Shown piece by piece: positions 1-12,701 of a stretch of DNA of 64,000 nt. A program made the position numbers and the translations under genes. Location: contig CP034989.1 in the NCBI GenBank assembly GCA_004026145.2, positions 2,866,134 to 2,930,133 of the forward strand, read 5' to 3'. Source of the DNA: Takifugu bimaculatus. Its lineage: Eukaryota > Chordata > Actinopteri > Tetraodontiformes > Tetraodontidae. Numbering within the stretch: the stretch's first letter is position 1; each line of letters begins with the position of its first letter. A model generated the notes under the pieces. The model was not told the DNA's origin. It saw only the letters and a program-made list of their open reading frames with translations, and searched no databases.

Positions 1-1601
1 GGCAGGACACGCCCTACACTTTAACATATGACCTGCAGTAAGTGGCGCCTTTCTTTCTGCCCTCGCCATCAGGCTAAGCATTGTTCTTCCTGCCTGCTTT
101 TCTCTCCAGCTGGTCTCTCTGTTCCCCCAGACTGCAGAGAAATCTCTAAACTTCATTCACACCATCGCAGATACGTCGTTTCGGCAATCAGCAGTCAGGG
201 TTGTTGTTAATTTCCCTCCATGTGCATAATTTACTCATCTGCCAGATGGGCTTTCCTACTTTGAAGAAGCAGCTAAGATTTGCAACTTGTTGTACGAAAG
301 CAGCAACTCAGGGAAAACTTTGTGTACCGTTCCTTTTCCAGCTTTTAAAGTCAGGTTAATGACGTTATTACATGATATTCTCCAGAAATCGTCCCATTAA
401 TAAGTGCAACACATTTAGAACATTGTTGTGGTGGAGTTTAAAATATTAAAAGCTGTTGAATTTTATTGCGTCCCTCATCGGCGAAGCCTTTTCCCCTCTC
501 TCTGTTGGTTTATTGCCGTTTTTATTTTTTTGTTATTTCAGTATTTTCCCCTCGGATCGTATAATCAGTCGACTTCCCTCGGGGGTGCAGGTAATTGCTC
601 CCTCTTGGGAATGGAGCGGAAATGTTTTCCAGGCTGAGTTTTGCCGCGGAGAGGTAAAAGCATTTAAACACATGGAGACGGCATCAGCGACGCAGAGCAG
701 GTTCGCGGCGCCTTTTATGATGAATGGTCATGAATTTTTCCCTTCTGTCTCGCCCCCAGTTAAAGAGGGACCCTCATCAATATTGACAAGCTTTGCCGTG
801 AAATGAGCTTAGAGATGGAAAAATGAACAAGACCTTGGTGTGAAATCGAGAGCGCGGGATGGAGAGCAGGTGCGAATGCAAATCCTCCGCCAGCCAAGGT
901 CATTATTTGTGAAAAGAAGGCCCGGATATGGATATCCCCCCCCCCTTCCCCGCGATATTCCTGACTCATCCTTTCAGTCATCACTCTTTTTCAGCAGGTT
1001 TAACACTCTGGGACAGGCAGCTCCTCATTATCACCTCGTTAGCATCAAAAACTACCACCTCAAGAGGTGAAAAACCATCTCAACTATTACACCGAGTATT
1101 GTGCTAATGTATTAGCTTTCAATATTAGCGAGCGAGCTAATGCTGTCAGTTTCATTTCAAGTTTTTACTGTGATGAATACACACATTTCTTGTGACTTTA
1201 ACACCTGGTGTCTTGGTCAGCTATGACAGGCCAGCGACGTCCTCCTGCACCTTTTGCCGATCGTTCCGCGTCGGTGTGTTCTCTCTGGAATAGCCCAAAG
1301 TTCCCGCAGCTTCTAATGAAAGAGCTATTAATTCCGCAAACCTCCTGCCTCTTGTGGCTCTGTCAACATTTCATTAAAACGCTTTGTGTAGTTGGTAGCC
1401 GCTGAATGTTTCCTCTGTGCTCTCCGCTCCCGGTGGCGGCAGACTGAGGCTCTTGAAGTGCTTTTTAGTAAATTGGGCTTGACAGCAAGAGCAGTTTGAC
1501 TTTTGTGTTTTCTCCTTTGTTCTCACCCCCCCCCCCCCTCCCTTTTCCCTGCACAAGAGAGCCTTATTATTTTTAACTTAGTTCCTTCTGTCTCAACTCA
1601 G
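1..1601 (+). other. exoc4: Intron of exoc4 (partial)
   Basis: This stretch precedes the last exoc4 exon. No segment in it reads as exocyst protein in any frame. The expected penultimate exon should end in an arginine codon split before the glutamine that opens the last exon, and it is not visible here, so it lies upstream of the window. The stretch is AT-rich with a C-run near 1525-1538 and a pyrimidine tract before the acceptor AG at 1600-1601. Short open frames here look like chance. Confidence 0.75.
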
Positions 1602-1839
1602 GCAGTACTACGAGATGTTGTACAACACCGCCGATGAGCTGCTGAACCTGGTGGTGGACCAGGGCGTCCGCTACACCGAGCTGGAGTACATCAACGCCCT
1701 GTCGCTGCTCCATCGCAGCCAGACCGGCGTGGGAGACCTGAGCACCCAAAACATCCGTCTGCAGAGGCTGAAGGAGATCATCTGCGAGCAGGCTGCAATC
1801 AAACAGGCTTCAAAGGACAAGAAGATAACCACGGTGTGA
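1602..1839 (+). CDS. exoc4: Exocyst complex component 4 (Sec8), last coding exon
   Basis: EXOC4/Sec8 is a core subunit of the eight-protein exocyst, which tethers secretory vesicles to the plasma membrane. The exon opens after the acceptor AG at 1600-1601 in phase 2 and gives YYEMLYNTADELLNLVVDQG, continuing through a helical segment to the terminal KDKKITTV. This matches the vertebrate Sec8 C-terminus almost residue for residue as I remember it. The terminal ITTV is a class I PDZ-binding motif, known for Sec8 in binding synaptic scaffolds. The stop is TGA at 1837-1839. Only about 79 C-terminal residues are present; the rest lies off the left edge. The neighbour lrguk follows in the same orientation, as in human 7q33. 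Confidence 0.94.
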
Positions 1840-1894
1840 TGACATCAGCATATCTGTCACAATGGGTGTCAAATGTTTGATTGGTCGACTGATC

Positions 1895-1900
1895 ATTAAA
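1895..1900 (+). terminator. exoc4: Probable exoc4 polyadenylation signal
   Basis: An ATTAAA hexamer lies 56 bp past the exoc4 stop codon, followed by T-rich sequence. ATTAAA is the commonest variant of AATAAA. It would give a very short 3' UTR; other signals downstream cannot be excluded. Confidence 0.5.
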
Positions 1901-3700
1901 GATTAGGCTGGAAAATCTGCTTTTCACAACACAATAGTTTCTTTATTCCTCTCGCATGCTGTCTGTTTTTCCTTTTATATTATTTTGATGCTTTTTTTTG
2001 TTGCTTGTTCCTGATCGGTTCTGGAGCCTCTCAGCGGTCCCCGGCGGAGGGACGCTAGTCCACCCTATTCGCTCCCACGCTCACAGCTAATCTGCATCTT
2101 TTCCACTTTGAGAGCTAAAAAACAAAGCCTACCGCAACTCCCAACCATCCCCTGCTCACCGTCACTTCAGGCCAACGTCGGGGACGTTCTCCCAAACTTG
2201 GGCGCCATCTCATTTTCCTATTAGATCTACACTGCAGTTCTCAATTACACCTCCATCTCTCTCCTTTCAGCATCCCCACGGGCCTGCTGATTCATTCTGC
2301 CATAACAGATGCTAGATTAGGCTGTGAAAGAGGCCACATCCTCGGCCTGCTGCCAATTTGGCGGGCTCCCTAAAGATTCCGCTAGCTGACAATTGTGGAA
2401 TATTTCTGCCTGCTAAAATCCTTTTAGTGTTTACCTGGTGCTGTATGTTTGGAACCGAGTCTGGAAGTTTTTACCTTTCTTTTCTAATTCATATTCATTT
2501 CGGTAAATTAAAATCAAATGTTATCCAAGTCCGACGTGATGCTAATTCCCTCCCTTTTTTTGAGCTGAGGAATGTGAAGAGATCCATCACACAAGCCCCA
2601 TAAAATGGGAAAACGAGCTATTCTAAGGCATTTTTTGGGGGGGTTTGGGACGCCCACCCACACGTCTCAGCTTTTAAAGTTAACTCCAAATAAACTTGAG
2701 TCGATCACAAAGGTTTCTTTCCCTGCTACAATCTGTGATTTTGGTTCATTAACTTTGGAGAGAAGTACTTAACGAGAGAAGGGGAAGGGAAACGGGAGAC
2801 TTGTCAATACTTGGTGCCCGGCGCTGGTCTCCCAGAAGCCCACGCAGCAATCCATCATAATGACACATGGGCTGGAATCGATGGGAACCCAACCGCCGAG
2901 CTGCAGAGGGGCTCGCCCACCACTCCGAAATGTGCACTCACTGTAAAGTTCAAAATCTGCCTATTCAGCTCTTTAACTTCCTGAAATTACATAAATTTGG
3001 TCCTTGCCTCAGTTTTCATTGGTCATGTTATAGTATGCGTGTCCATGCACCGGCATTCTCATTCTCTGCAGTCTTTTTATTTTATATATTCTTTGCTTCG
3101 ACGCTGCAAATTGTTGAAATTGTCATCAATGTGACTGCTAAGGGACATCTTGAATAAAATAAACTTTCCCATTCTGCTCGTGGCTGAAGTGACTGCATTA
3201 GCTATAGTGGGGGAGCCTCATGCAACAGATGTGGCGTACAGTAGAGTCAAATAAGCAAAGGAGTGTGTGTGATGTCGCCCTCTTTTCAAAGGTCACAGCT
3301 ACAGAGCAGGCATTTCATTTGACCATTTAGTATTTGGTTCTTTATTACAGAATTAGAGTTCTTACTTTTTTCCCCGAATGGCGGGTAAAAAGTCACAACT
3401 TGATTTCCCAAGGATCAAGACCAACGGGCTTTGATCATAAACCAACCTACAATGATATGGAACCTTGCATTACCACTGCCTATATTCCAAACTATTAACT
3501 CTTTATCCTCCATTGAAGGAAGACAACTCTCCAAGTGCCCGTGTTGTTTAAGATATTCAGAATTTAAGGATTATGGAAATCTCAATATTATTATTTATAC
3601 GTGGCCAACCTAAAATAAATGTTTTTTTAAAATATTTTTTTGTTTTTATTAAATTTTTGACATTTAAATAACGGCTCGTCGTTTCTCTTTTCTACATTCA
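1901..3700. other. exoc4-lrguk intergenic spacer
   Basis: About 1.8 kb between two genes in the same orientation. I see no conserved coding frame, tRNA or recognisable transposon. It is moderately AT-rich with ordinary short open frames. The promoter-like part starts near 3700. Confidence 0.6.
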
Positions 3701-3702
3701 AA

Positions 3703-3750
3703 ACTACGTCTCCCACAATTCCTTTCGTTCGTCACCTGTTGCTTAGGGAC
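3703..3750 (+). promoter_or_regulatory. lrguk: Putative lrguk promoter motifs (ZNF143-like and X-box-like)
   Basis: Positions 3703-3722 read ACTACGTCTCCCACAATTCC, close to the ZNF143/STAF site ACTACAAYTCCCAGMATGC that sits in many vertebrate promoters. Positions 3738-3750 (GTTGCTTAGGGAC) resemble one and a half sides of an RFX X-box. RFX factors drive ciliary and sperm-flagellum genes, which would suit lrguk. Both lie 140-190 bp upstream of the start codon. This is motif matching only. Confidence 0.4.
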
Positions 3751-3890
3751 CGATCGAAACTAACTTTTTTGTTGACTAGCGAGCCATTAACGTTACCGAA
3801 CGTGGCTAATTCAACTCCTGCCTGATCCTGAAAGTACTTCGGGGGCTAAATGACATCGTAAGAGGTATTTGTTCTCGTATTTTGACTGGA

Positions 3891-6800
3891 ATGGAACAGT
3901 TTCCCCCACCGTCTCCAAGCTGCTGCCCCCCGGGGTCCCGCGGTGACGCCGGTGTCGCTGCGGAGCCCGGCAGCGGTGAGAGTCAAGGAAACACGGAGAT
4001 GGAGGTAAGCTGGGAAGATGGTAAACCACAGCCTGTGTGTGTTATATGCAGTCTATATGGGAGCAAAATGCGTCATGTATGGATAATATTCACAGGGGAT
4101 ATGTAAGGATGTGATAAAACAAAGAAAAAGTGGAGTGATGCGTGTGTTTGTCTGCATGTCTGCATTGTGTGTTTATGTTCATTATGTCTGCAGAAGGATG
4201 GTGTTGTAACTGCTGAGATGGTCTCAAGCTGCTTGTCCAGCCTGGAACATGGTGTTACTGGGATGAAACACACGTACCACTGTTTATCTTTCCCAGTAAG
4301 ACACCTACACACACAGGAGCTTTTCTAACGTGCATTATTCACCCCGCTGTCGCCTGTGCATTCAACATTTTAAGCATTGTGTGTTCTCTGCTGTAGAATA
4401 GGAATCTCAAGGACATCTCCATTTTATGCAATTACGGCCATCTGCAGAAGCTGGAAGTGCCACAGAATGAAATCAAAGGTGACCTGATCTTATTAACATC
4501 CCTTCCCTTTTCCATTCTTTTAATGACGACTGCGACTTGTGTGAATGTTTCAGATTTGTCCTGCGTCAGCCACATGCCACTTCTCGTTATCCTGGACGCT
4601 TCCCGGAATCAAATCTCCGACTTTTTTGGTTTCCAGCCACCTCAGAATCTCAAGGTAACGCAAGACCTTGAACTGACAGAATAAGTCCACGTTTGGCTTT
4701 CGGCCTTTTCTGTGCTATTCCCTCATGATGGGCCTGGATTTACATCTCCCCTCTGTAGTCACTCTGAATCTGCTTACAAGGCATTAACTGCCCTTGAATG
4801 ACACTGGACCTGAGCGTATTTAAACATCTTTCCTGCACTCTGTGGATTTAGGCAGAGGATTTCTTAAGTGAGGTGCTGTGAAAACTGATGACTTTGCTCA
4901 CTACTGTGCTCTCTCTCTCTCTCTTTCCAGGAGGTTAATCTTTCCCATAATCAAATGAAGAAAATGAAGGATTTGTCTGCGTTTTGTTGCCTTAGAAAAC
5001 TCGATCTCGGCTGTATCCTTCCTTTATTGGGGTGAATGCATCAGTCTTTTCTCGTTCGATATGAGACACGAGGGCTTTGACTTGTCCGTCCTTAACATGT
5101 CCACTCTCAGACAACGGTTTCAGTGAGATCTGTGGTCTCAAGCACTGCTGCATGCTCACCCATCTTAACCTGGCGCACAACAAGATCTCTCGGATCAGTG
5201 GCCTGGACACTCTGCCGCTCACACACCTTTTCCTCGTAGGTTCACCTCTATTGCTGTCCAAACTATCTTCGAGGGCGTGCACTTTGACTCACCAGTATTC
5301 GTGCTAGTGCAGCGGTTATTTATAGGGACGTGTGCCAGATTCCAGCAGTTTTATTTGCCCCCTAGTTTCTCCTTGTGAATTTCTCCTCAGGCCTGTTTTT
5401 GTAGTCAGTGAACTGTTGTTTGAGGAGCACCATATGGTCCAACAGCGGGTCTTTTCTCCCCATCTCTCCATTTGAGCTTATGTGGGTGGGGTTTGCACCC
5501 GTGTTGCTGTTTCCTCCTTGTTTCTCCTACCCGTCTGTGGCTTTGCTTCGGTGCCAGCGGCCGATGTTTGGGTGAGCTGGCGCCAGCAGACGCTCGCACC
5601 TGATCTATCCAGCATCCATCTCATCCCATCCCTGACCTTTCTTCCACACACGCCGCCTCCCTAAACAGGACGGACCTGTCAGACGGCCTGTTTCACAGCC
5701 CATCACAGCACTGACCTGGGGCTTTGTGGGACCAGCCCAGTCACCCACCCCCACTGACAGCAGACCTCTGCCAGACGGCAAGAGCTGGGTGAGGTGTGGC
5801 CAGACAGCTTGATAACAACTTTAGTCAGTAGAACAGAGTTAGTGGCAGCCTGGGGACCCTGACAAGGGTGGAAAGCTCAGGTCCGGTTGTTTGGTTGGTT
5901 AGCGTGCTGTGTTAGCGCTTCAACATCTGTTGGGCTGTCAGTCCTCACCTGTCAGGGTTTAGCAGAGAGAGGCAGGCCTGCCATTCAACTCGGCACTGCG
6001 GGGAAGAAGTGCATGCACCCCGCAGAGCGACCACAGCACCTTTAATATTTATGAGCGAAAATCAGCGACTGTGTATAAAGTAGAACTCCTTATGCCTGCA
6101 TGCATATTCATGAGTATCATGTCCTTGCCGCTTTAAATACGCCCTCTCCCCCGTCAATATCAAGAGCGGGAACCAGCTGAAGGCCATTGAAGGGTTGGAG
6201 ACCCTCAAGAGTCTGCAGGTTCTCGACCTGTCTTCGAACAGAATCACCAGTCTGTCCGGCCTTCAGACTCTCCGCCTCCTGTGCCGCATCAACCTGGAGG
6301 AAAACCTGGTACGGATCCGAGCGTCCCTCAGAAACAACACAGGTGTCAGCCTGCCACCTTTTTTGGGATTTGCACGCATAGAACTGTTTGTGGCTCGTTG
6401 CAGATTAGCGATGTCCAGGAGTGTAAACACATCCGTGACCATTACCTGTTGAGGGAGCTGAAACTTAGAGGAAATCCTGTGCAGGTAGTTCAGCGTCCTA
6501 AGAGGACAACCCTCACAAAATGGCCACGCAATGCTCGCAATAAGGTGTGTGATGGCGCGCATGTTCTGGATAGGAGCAACCAGATTACCGACTGGAAGTT
6601 GTCTTCCTTCTCCAACATCTCACTTTGCTGGATGAAGACACAGTCACGGTGGAAGAAAAGGTACCGTGCATATTTACTCATTTCAATCCAACTTTCAACG
6701 TTCGTGGGACTCACCTTTGAATTTCAGGTGTCTTCGGTCAACAAATATGACCCCCCGATGGAGCTGGCGGCCGCCAGGGATCACATGACCCACCTGGTTT

Positions 6801-7113
6801 ATCAGATGATGCAACCCCAGGTGCTGTATGACAGGTTGGGACGGATATAAATTCTTTCTCTCTGCTGTGCCTACCTTCTCCCTTCATAAAAACAAAAGCG
6901 CGTCAGCACTTTTGTTGAAAACATTGATCATCAGCAAAGGAAATTCTGCCTCTACAGTCTAGTTTACCATTAAAGCGCATCCATACGGGCCACGGGGCTC
7001 CTGGCTACAGGGCCCGTAGAGGGTGTCTTTCACAACTCTGTCAATGAGCCTGTGGCAGAATGAAGTTAGAGCCAAAAGTACCTGCAAAATCGACATTTAA
7101 CAGAAATCATTTC

Positions 7114-7147
<34 letters not shown>

Positions 7148-10100
7148 CCGAGCAGCACTCTGATTTGCGCTGCCTCGCCGTATCCGATGCTGGTTCTGAC
7201 TGGTCCTCAGGGCTGTGGGAAGAGAGAGCTGACCCACAGACTGTGTCAGGATCTGGGGGAATACTTTGCCTACGGGTCAGTGTCGAATATTCCAATTTGA
7301 GAATCGACACGGCCTCTCCAGGTGGGTGTGACCGTATTCACGCTTGTGTTTGCGTCCACAGAACCTGCCACACCACAAGGGGGCCCTACTACGGCGAGGA
7401 GGAAGGCGTCGACTACCATTTCGTCAGCGAGGAAGAGTTTCAGCATATGATTCACATGGTGCGTTAGTTTTCCGCTTTTGACCTCTGGAGTCATTGAAAA
7501 GAAACTTTTGTGCTCAGACTCTCTTCTGTAATCTCAAATATGGGGTCCGCTTTTGTTTTTGGCCCGTCGCCACCCCCCACTCCCCCAGTCCTGAATGATT
7601 CCCAGTAGCCACGGCTTTGGGAACAGCTACAGTTCTCCGAAAGAAGCGGTTTGACATCAGAGGTCCTTCGTCTGAGGACACAATAATCTGTATTTCCAAT
7701 CATCAGCTGAACTCAAATGCCACATTCAGACAGATGTAAGAAGACTTATTTACCCTCTGTCTGACATTTGGAGCCAAAATACTCTTACTTCCAGTAACAG
7801 AATTAGTCACTGAAATGGACCGATATTCATCAAAAGCTATTACTCTTTTTGTACCTCCTTGGTCAATTTGCTGTGTTCACTCACTGGCAATATTGAGATG
7901 AGATATTAAGATTATTAGTTTTACTTGGCTGGCTTGGTTTGCCTTTTACCCGCCAGTGTTTCATGTAACTAATGTTTTTAATTGAGATTTTAGAGGGAGC
8001 AGCGCGATGTCACTCAATGCGGGCTCTCGTGGCACTTTACACCCGCAGGAAAGGAGATCTTTTTAAAACAGCTTTGTAACTGGTGGAGACAGAGGCGTCT
8101 CCTGTTTTCCATATGATTCCTGCATTCAAGTTATGATTTTTACTTTAAAAGGTCAGGGATGAGAAAGGGCTGCGTCAGGCAGCAAATCACACCGAGAGCT
8201 CTGATGCGTTCATGTCATTTTGTCCCTCACGCAACAATTGGAGGGTCTCTCCTGCTCAATTGTGCCCGCTCTTCATGCTCTGGCCCCCGCACCTGTCACC
8301 TGCCCACTTCCCTTTGTCCCCTTCATCAGAGCTGCGTTTTCACTGTCAACACCACCTCTTGACCCAGCTGCTTCATGCAAAATCGTCCTTAATCAGCACT
8401 ATTTGCTGCTTGTTTTACTCCATACAGTACACAAAGGCAACACCTGCTGTAATTTAGCATTTCAGGATGGTGATTCAGAAACATTGTTTGGAATATTCAG
8501 CTGGAAATTAAGAGTCATGGGTGTTTTAAATCCATGCCTGACTTCCATAGGCAAAACGTATGTATATAATTACTAAAATAGTCATATTTATCATACATTT
8601 CTATTCTCTTCTGTATGCAGCTGACGTCAGATGCATGAGAAGTTTTTGTTAAACTGTTTATTGCTTCTGGTTCTATTTGTGAATCTAAATACTCCTTTTG
8701 CTCTCTGATTGCTCTTTAGATGGAATGAGCTGCAATAATTCAGAAATGAGGGTCATTAAGACCATACAGGACAGCCCAATTGAACTAAATTTGCTGTGCG
8801 TGATTACAGATTTTTACAGGAATAATCTTGCTTGGACTCATAACAAATCATTTCAGTTGTGTTCGGCTCAATCAGACGCTGTCAGAGGTTGTGAGAGGTT
8901 CTATTAACGGTTGGGCGACATGTAGGTTTTGTGTTTGCCCGTCAAGCTGCACGAGAGTAGAAAAAGCGCTCCTTTAAAGGTTCTTTTATTCCCATTTTAG
9001 GGTAAATTTATCCAGACTATTCAGTATGGGGGTCACATGTACGGCCTGAGCAGAGATGCCATTGAGGATGTAGCCAGAGAAGGGCTAGCCTGCTGCGTGC
9101 ATATGGAGCTCGAGGTGCGTATGGAGGGGGGGAAAGGGTATTTCAAGCTGATGTGATCAGAAATGCTCTTTCTAACAGTGCTGCAAACTGTGTGTTGCTG
9201 CAGGGTGTGCTCAGCCTGAAGAAGAGCTGCTTTGAGCCTCGTTACATCCTACTCATCCCCACCCAGGTGGAGAGCTACATTAGCCGCCTGAGCAGCCGCG
9301 GTCTCTACACGCCGGCACAGATGAAGGCAGCGGTGTCACGTATAGAGCTTTACGCCGCTACCAACAGGCAGCACCCGGGGTTCTTTGACTGCGTTATTCC
9401 CACCAGTAGGTCGCAAAGGAACTCTTTCACAATAACAGCAAATATATCCATGAATGTTGCTTGATGGTGGGATCGATGATTTCGGCGTGCAGCTCAGCGA
9501 ACCCTATGGCTCTTGGTAAGCAGGGAATTTCAAAGCCTCTGTTTGCTTCACCAGCAGTTTGTCATTTCCGCACCTGGAAGACCCCTCCACCCCCCCAAAA
9601 AAATTGCCCTCTTACTCTGGCTTAACGCGTGTCACTGGAGTATTTTTAGATAAATGAATACACTTCACTAAAATCCATACAGCACACTTTCAGTCCAATT
9701 ACCACGTGTATTAAGGGCAGAGAGCTGCGGAACATCAGTGTTTATCATCCCCTCATGAAAGCACTCAGACATGTTAGCCGTTTCCTTAATGAGGTGAACA
9801 TACAGGCAGCGTGGAACCTCATCACTTTATGCACTGGTAGAAAGCACCTCATTACACTGAGGTCATCATCCTCATATCTTTGATTCATTAGTGTTTGATG
9901 GGAGATGCATTGGCCCCATCCACAACCAGATGTGTGTGTGTGTGTGTGTGTGATTAGATGATTTGGAGGAAGCCTACCAGAAGCTGAGGCGGGTAATGAA
10001 TGAGTACCTGAAGATTAAGCAGCAGGAAGAGACAGAGAAAAACAACAGCACGTCTCCCAACAACACCCCCTCAGGTGCACATTTATCCACTCAACTCCTC

Positions 10101-12064
10101 ACGCATGTCTTTTTTTATTCTCTAAACCAGGGGTGGGCATCGAGGGCCGTATCCAAGCAAGACTTTCTGTCTACAGGTAAACACTTTGACCTGGGGTTTC
10201 ATTTACCTTGGTGAAAACGTTTAGGATGAAATCCCGGCTTGAATTTAACCCTCGAGGAATGGATTTGACCTCCTCTGATGGGCAAGTCCAATCCATAAAG
10301 GCTGGAATCCAGTCTGGTTTTGCATCCTACCAGGGAGAAACCACTTTCACCAGGGTAAATGGAACCCCAGGTGAGTGTTTACCTGTAGGACAGAAAGTCT
10401 GGCTTGGATACGACCCTGGAGGACTGGATTTGCCCACACATTCCTTCCACGTTCACATTGCAGCACAATAATAGCTTAACGGCTCCAATATGTTGTCTGT
10501 TAAATTGAGAACTTTTTTTTAGGTCACGAGCCCGAGTGGAACCCACTTTCACCCCAGTTCAGGCCAAATTTAGACGCCCTGAGTCGTGAGAAAAGCCCCG
10601 CTGTGAGTCAGTAATAAATAAACCCCATATAATGGTTCCCAGACTGTAGGAGGAGATGTCACCTTCACCTCACCGTTCCTCCGTCTCCTCTTTTCTGGTC
10701 TGCAGGAGCTCGCTTCCATCAGCAGGCGTGAGCAGCACGTGAGAGAGGCAATAGTGGGAAAGAGTCCGGGGGTCTACAGCCAGCGCCCCCCCAGGTTCAT
10801 TAGAAGCAGCGGGCCCTTGTCTGCACTCCACTTCCTAATTTCAAGTGGCCACCCTCAGTCGGTCCAAATTGGTTTAATAGGTGCACTCGTCCTAACTGCG
10901 TTTAGACGGTTTGTTGGAGTCGGTCTTTGACCTTGATGCTGAAGTGGCAGGTGCCGCCATCACTCACGTGCAGCCAAACCCTCCACTTCTGAAAAAGCTG
11001 AGCCTCAAAGACCAACCAAAGACTTTTTTTTGTATTTTCCTGAATTTCCCAACTGTGGATTTGCTGCCTTCATTTAGTCCTGCTGAGGAATTTAGCTGCA
11101 GGCTGAGTTATTTGGAATCGCTTGACTGTTCCAATATTCTGGTTTAAATATTCCACTTCAGCAAATATCCTTTTACTACACTTATAATCAATAATTTACT
11201 AACAGATTATGCAGAAGCGCAGCCAAAACTGGTTCAAACTTCTCCTCAAAGTTCTTTTTTTTTATTCTATCATTTTTCAACATTAAATAATGGATTTATA
11301 ATGGAACATAAATAATGTTTCTTTTAATATTTAAAGACTTTAGATATCATTGACATGAGTGACTTCTGCTAACATGTTTCTACATTCATTTTACACAGAT
11401 GACAGGTTTTAATGCTTTATTTCTTCTGTAACAGTCGTATAATGTTAGATAGAAATGGTGGCCGTTGCACATCTGTTTATAAGGACAGAGCAGTATAAAA
11501 TGGCTTTTTGAATTTTGCCCAATTTTGTTTCCTTCAGGTCTTCCCAAACAGCCCCGCTGTACTGTCTCGATCTGATTGTCCATCAGGGCGAGGACGTCAG
11601 GTGAGAAACCCCATAATACACACAATATTCAAGGAGGAGAAACAGAGGAGGCGTCACACTGACACAATAATCTGTCACTTCTGAGATTCTGCTGTAGATC
11701 TGGGTCTTATTTCTGCCTCAAATGGATGTAAATATGTCAACTTTTTTCAATATTTGGTAAAAAACAACACACAAATGAAGTGCTCAGATTGAAAGTTGCC
11801 TTTGGAGGCCACGTTTCTTCAGACATGTCGAACATGCTGAGAGGCTGCAAGTCCCGTCGTCACCTCTGGGAGACAAATCTCCTCCCGTCTGTTTTCTTAG
11901 CATTACACAGGACTTCAGAGTTCCTCCAGGATTCCACAGATCCTGATGGCATCTTCATCAGATCTGCTGTCACTTAGTTTTCGATCAGCCGAAGGTCTTG
12001 TTCTTGTTGGCGTTTGTTAGCTTCATAGGTCATTCAGTCTAAAACAAATGACTCAGGTGGTTTA

Positions 12065-12110
<46 letters not shown>

Positions 12111-12510
12111 TAGTCCTTCTGCTCTTGCGTCCGTGAGCACCTCAGATGAAGCCCCTGCCAGTTCCCCTCTGTCTGTTCCCAGTTCAGCCAGAGCCTTGTC
12201 TGCTTTCGTGGACCCATTAGACATGTGTGTCCTTGGACACACCTTGGAAGTGCTCAAAGGTTATTTTGAAACCATATTTGCCTCCTCTCATACCCGTTCC
12301 ATCTAAAAATGGGCTACTCTGATTGTACGCACAGGCCAGTCTCCTGAAGCGCCCCATCCAGGCTCTGATCAGCCAGCAGCGGACGCCTCCACCTCCTCAG
12401 ATGGACCTCCAGCATCTAAAGTCATGGCTGTCCTGCCGCCGATCCCCGCGGGGCGTAAGACCCCAGCAGTGCCCGGCGTGGCTCCTGACACGGGGTTAGC
12501 TTTGCAGTAG
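3891..12510 (+). CDS. lrguk: Leucine-rich repeat and guanylate kinase domain protein (complete, 20 coding exons)
   Basis: LRGUK is needed in mammals for manchette function, acrosome attachment and sperm-tail formation. The start MEQFPPPSPS at 3891 opens a Pro-rich N-terminus. Exons joined by phase: 3891-4004, 4194-4295, 4397-4478, 4554-4654, 4931-5012, 5111-5235, 6165-6308, 6404-6484, 6574-6660, 6728-6834, 7156-7275, 7362-7458, 9001-9114, 9204-9405, 9958-10074, 10523-10602, 10706-10794, 11538-11600, 12114-12259, 12335-12510. All phases match and no internal stop occurs, giving about 742 residues (human is about 825). Exons 2-9 encode the LRRs, 11-14 the guanylate-kinase domain, 15-20 a Ser/Pro-rich tail. 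Exon 18 is placed by phase alone and is the least certain. The gene follows exoc4, as in human 7q33. Confidence 0.92.
4194..6660 (+). CDS. lrguk: lrguk leucine-rich repeat region (exons 2-9)
   Basis: Eight exons encode an SDS22-like LRR ladder of about 260 residues. Repeats visible include DLSCVSHMPLLVILDASRNQ, LTHLNLAHNKISRISGLDTL and SLQVLDLSSNRITSLSGLQT, each with the LxxLxLxxN core. The ladder is capped by FLLQHLTLLDEDTVTVEEK, the typical LRR C-cap with its VTVEEK end. LRRs of this class mediate protein binding; in LRGUK they are thought to recruit partners such as HOOK proteins (family knowledge). An intron of about 930 bp (5236-6164) interrupts the ladder; the other introns here are 95-280 bp. 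Confidence 0.9.
7116..7145 (+). repeat. (TG)n next to an lrguk 3' splice site
   Basis: About 15 TG units ending 10 bp before the acceptor of the P-loop exon (start 7156). Confidence 0.92.
7156..9405 (+). CDS. lrguk: lrguk guanylate-kinase-like domain (exons 11-14)
   Basis: Exon 11 (7156-7275) holds a P-loop, GPQGCGKRE, at about residues 358-366, preceded by the hydrophobic strand PMLVLT. Exon 12 carries TTRGPYYGEEEGVDYHFVSE, the GMP-binding segment of guanylate kinases. Exon 13 continues with GGHMYGLSRDAIEDVAREG. Exon 14 ends the domain with RYILLIPTQVESY and a lid/helical region. The usual P-loop GPSGxGKS/T has K followed by R here rather than S/T, so catalytic GMP phosphorylation is doubtful; MAGUK-type GK domains are also non-catalytic. 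The intron between exons 12 and 13 is long (about 1.5 kb) and shows nothing recognisable. Confidence 0.88.
9931..9952 (+). repeat. (TG)n next to an lrguk 3' splice site
   Basis: About 11 TG units ending 5 bp before the exon starting at 9958. Confidence 0.92.
10128..10440. mobile_element. hAT-like MITE with long inverted arms, in an lrguk intron
   Basis: The left end CAGGGGTGGGCA is answered at the right by GGACTGGATTTGCCCAC. Inside, 10165-10225 pairs as an imperfect inverted repeat with about 10345-10415: GTCTACAGGTAAACAC on one side, GTGTTTACCTGTAGGAC on the other. There is no coding capacity. CAGGGGTG ends are typical of teleost hAT-family non-autonomous elements. A relative lies at 40632-40801. 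Clear target-site duplications were not identified. Confidence 0.65.
12067..12107 (+). repeat. (TG)n next to an lrguk 3' splice site
   Basis: About 20 TG units followed by TTTTTAG and the exon starting at 12114. Confidence 0.92.
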
Positions 12511-12695
12511 ATTTAAGAACTGTAAACCCGTAAACCCCACATGCTTGTCCTGTCAACACTTCCCCTGTGATCTCTCCCTCGTGTCTTAGCTTGCACAAAT
12601 CTTTGATTTTGTTATACATGACAGCTGACGACTGTGAGAATTTAGATAATTATAGGCAGAGATCTGCCAAACAAGTTTAGTACAGTAGAAGCTTA

Positions 12696-12701
12696 AATAA
12701 A
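12696..12701 (+). terminator. lrguk: lrguk polyadenylation signal
   Basis: AATAAA lies 186 bp past the lrguk TAG stop, followed by a T-rich tract (CTTTTGTCCTTCT). Confidence 0.6.

Noticed and set aside
1..43. Possible exon end at the left edge (donor-like gtaagt at 38-43)
   Set aside because: The translated fragment does not match the Sec8 sequence expected before the last exon.
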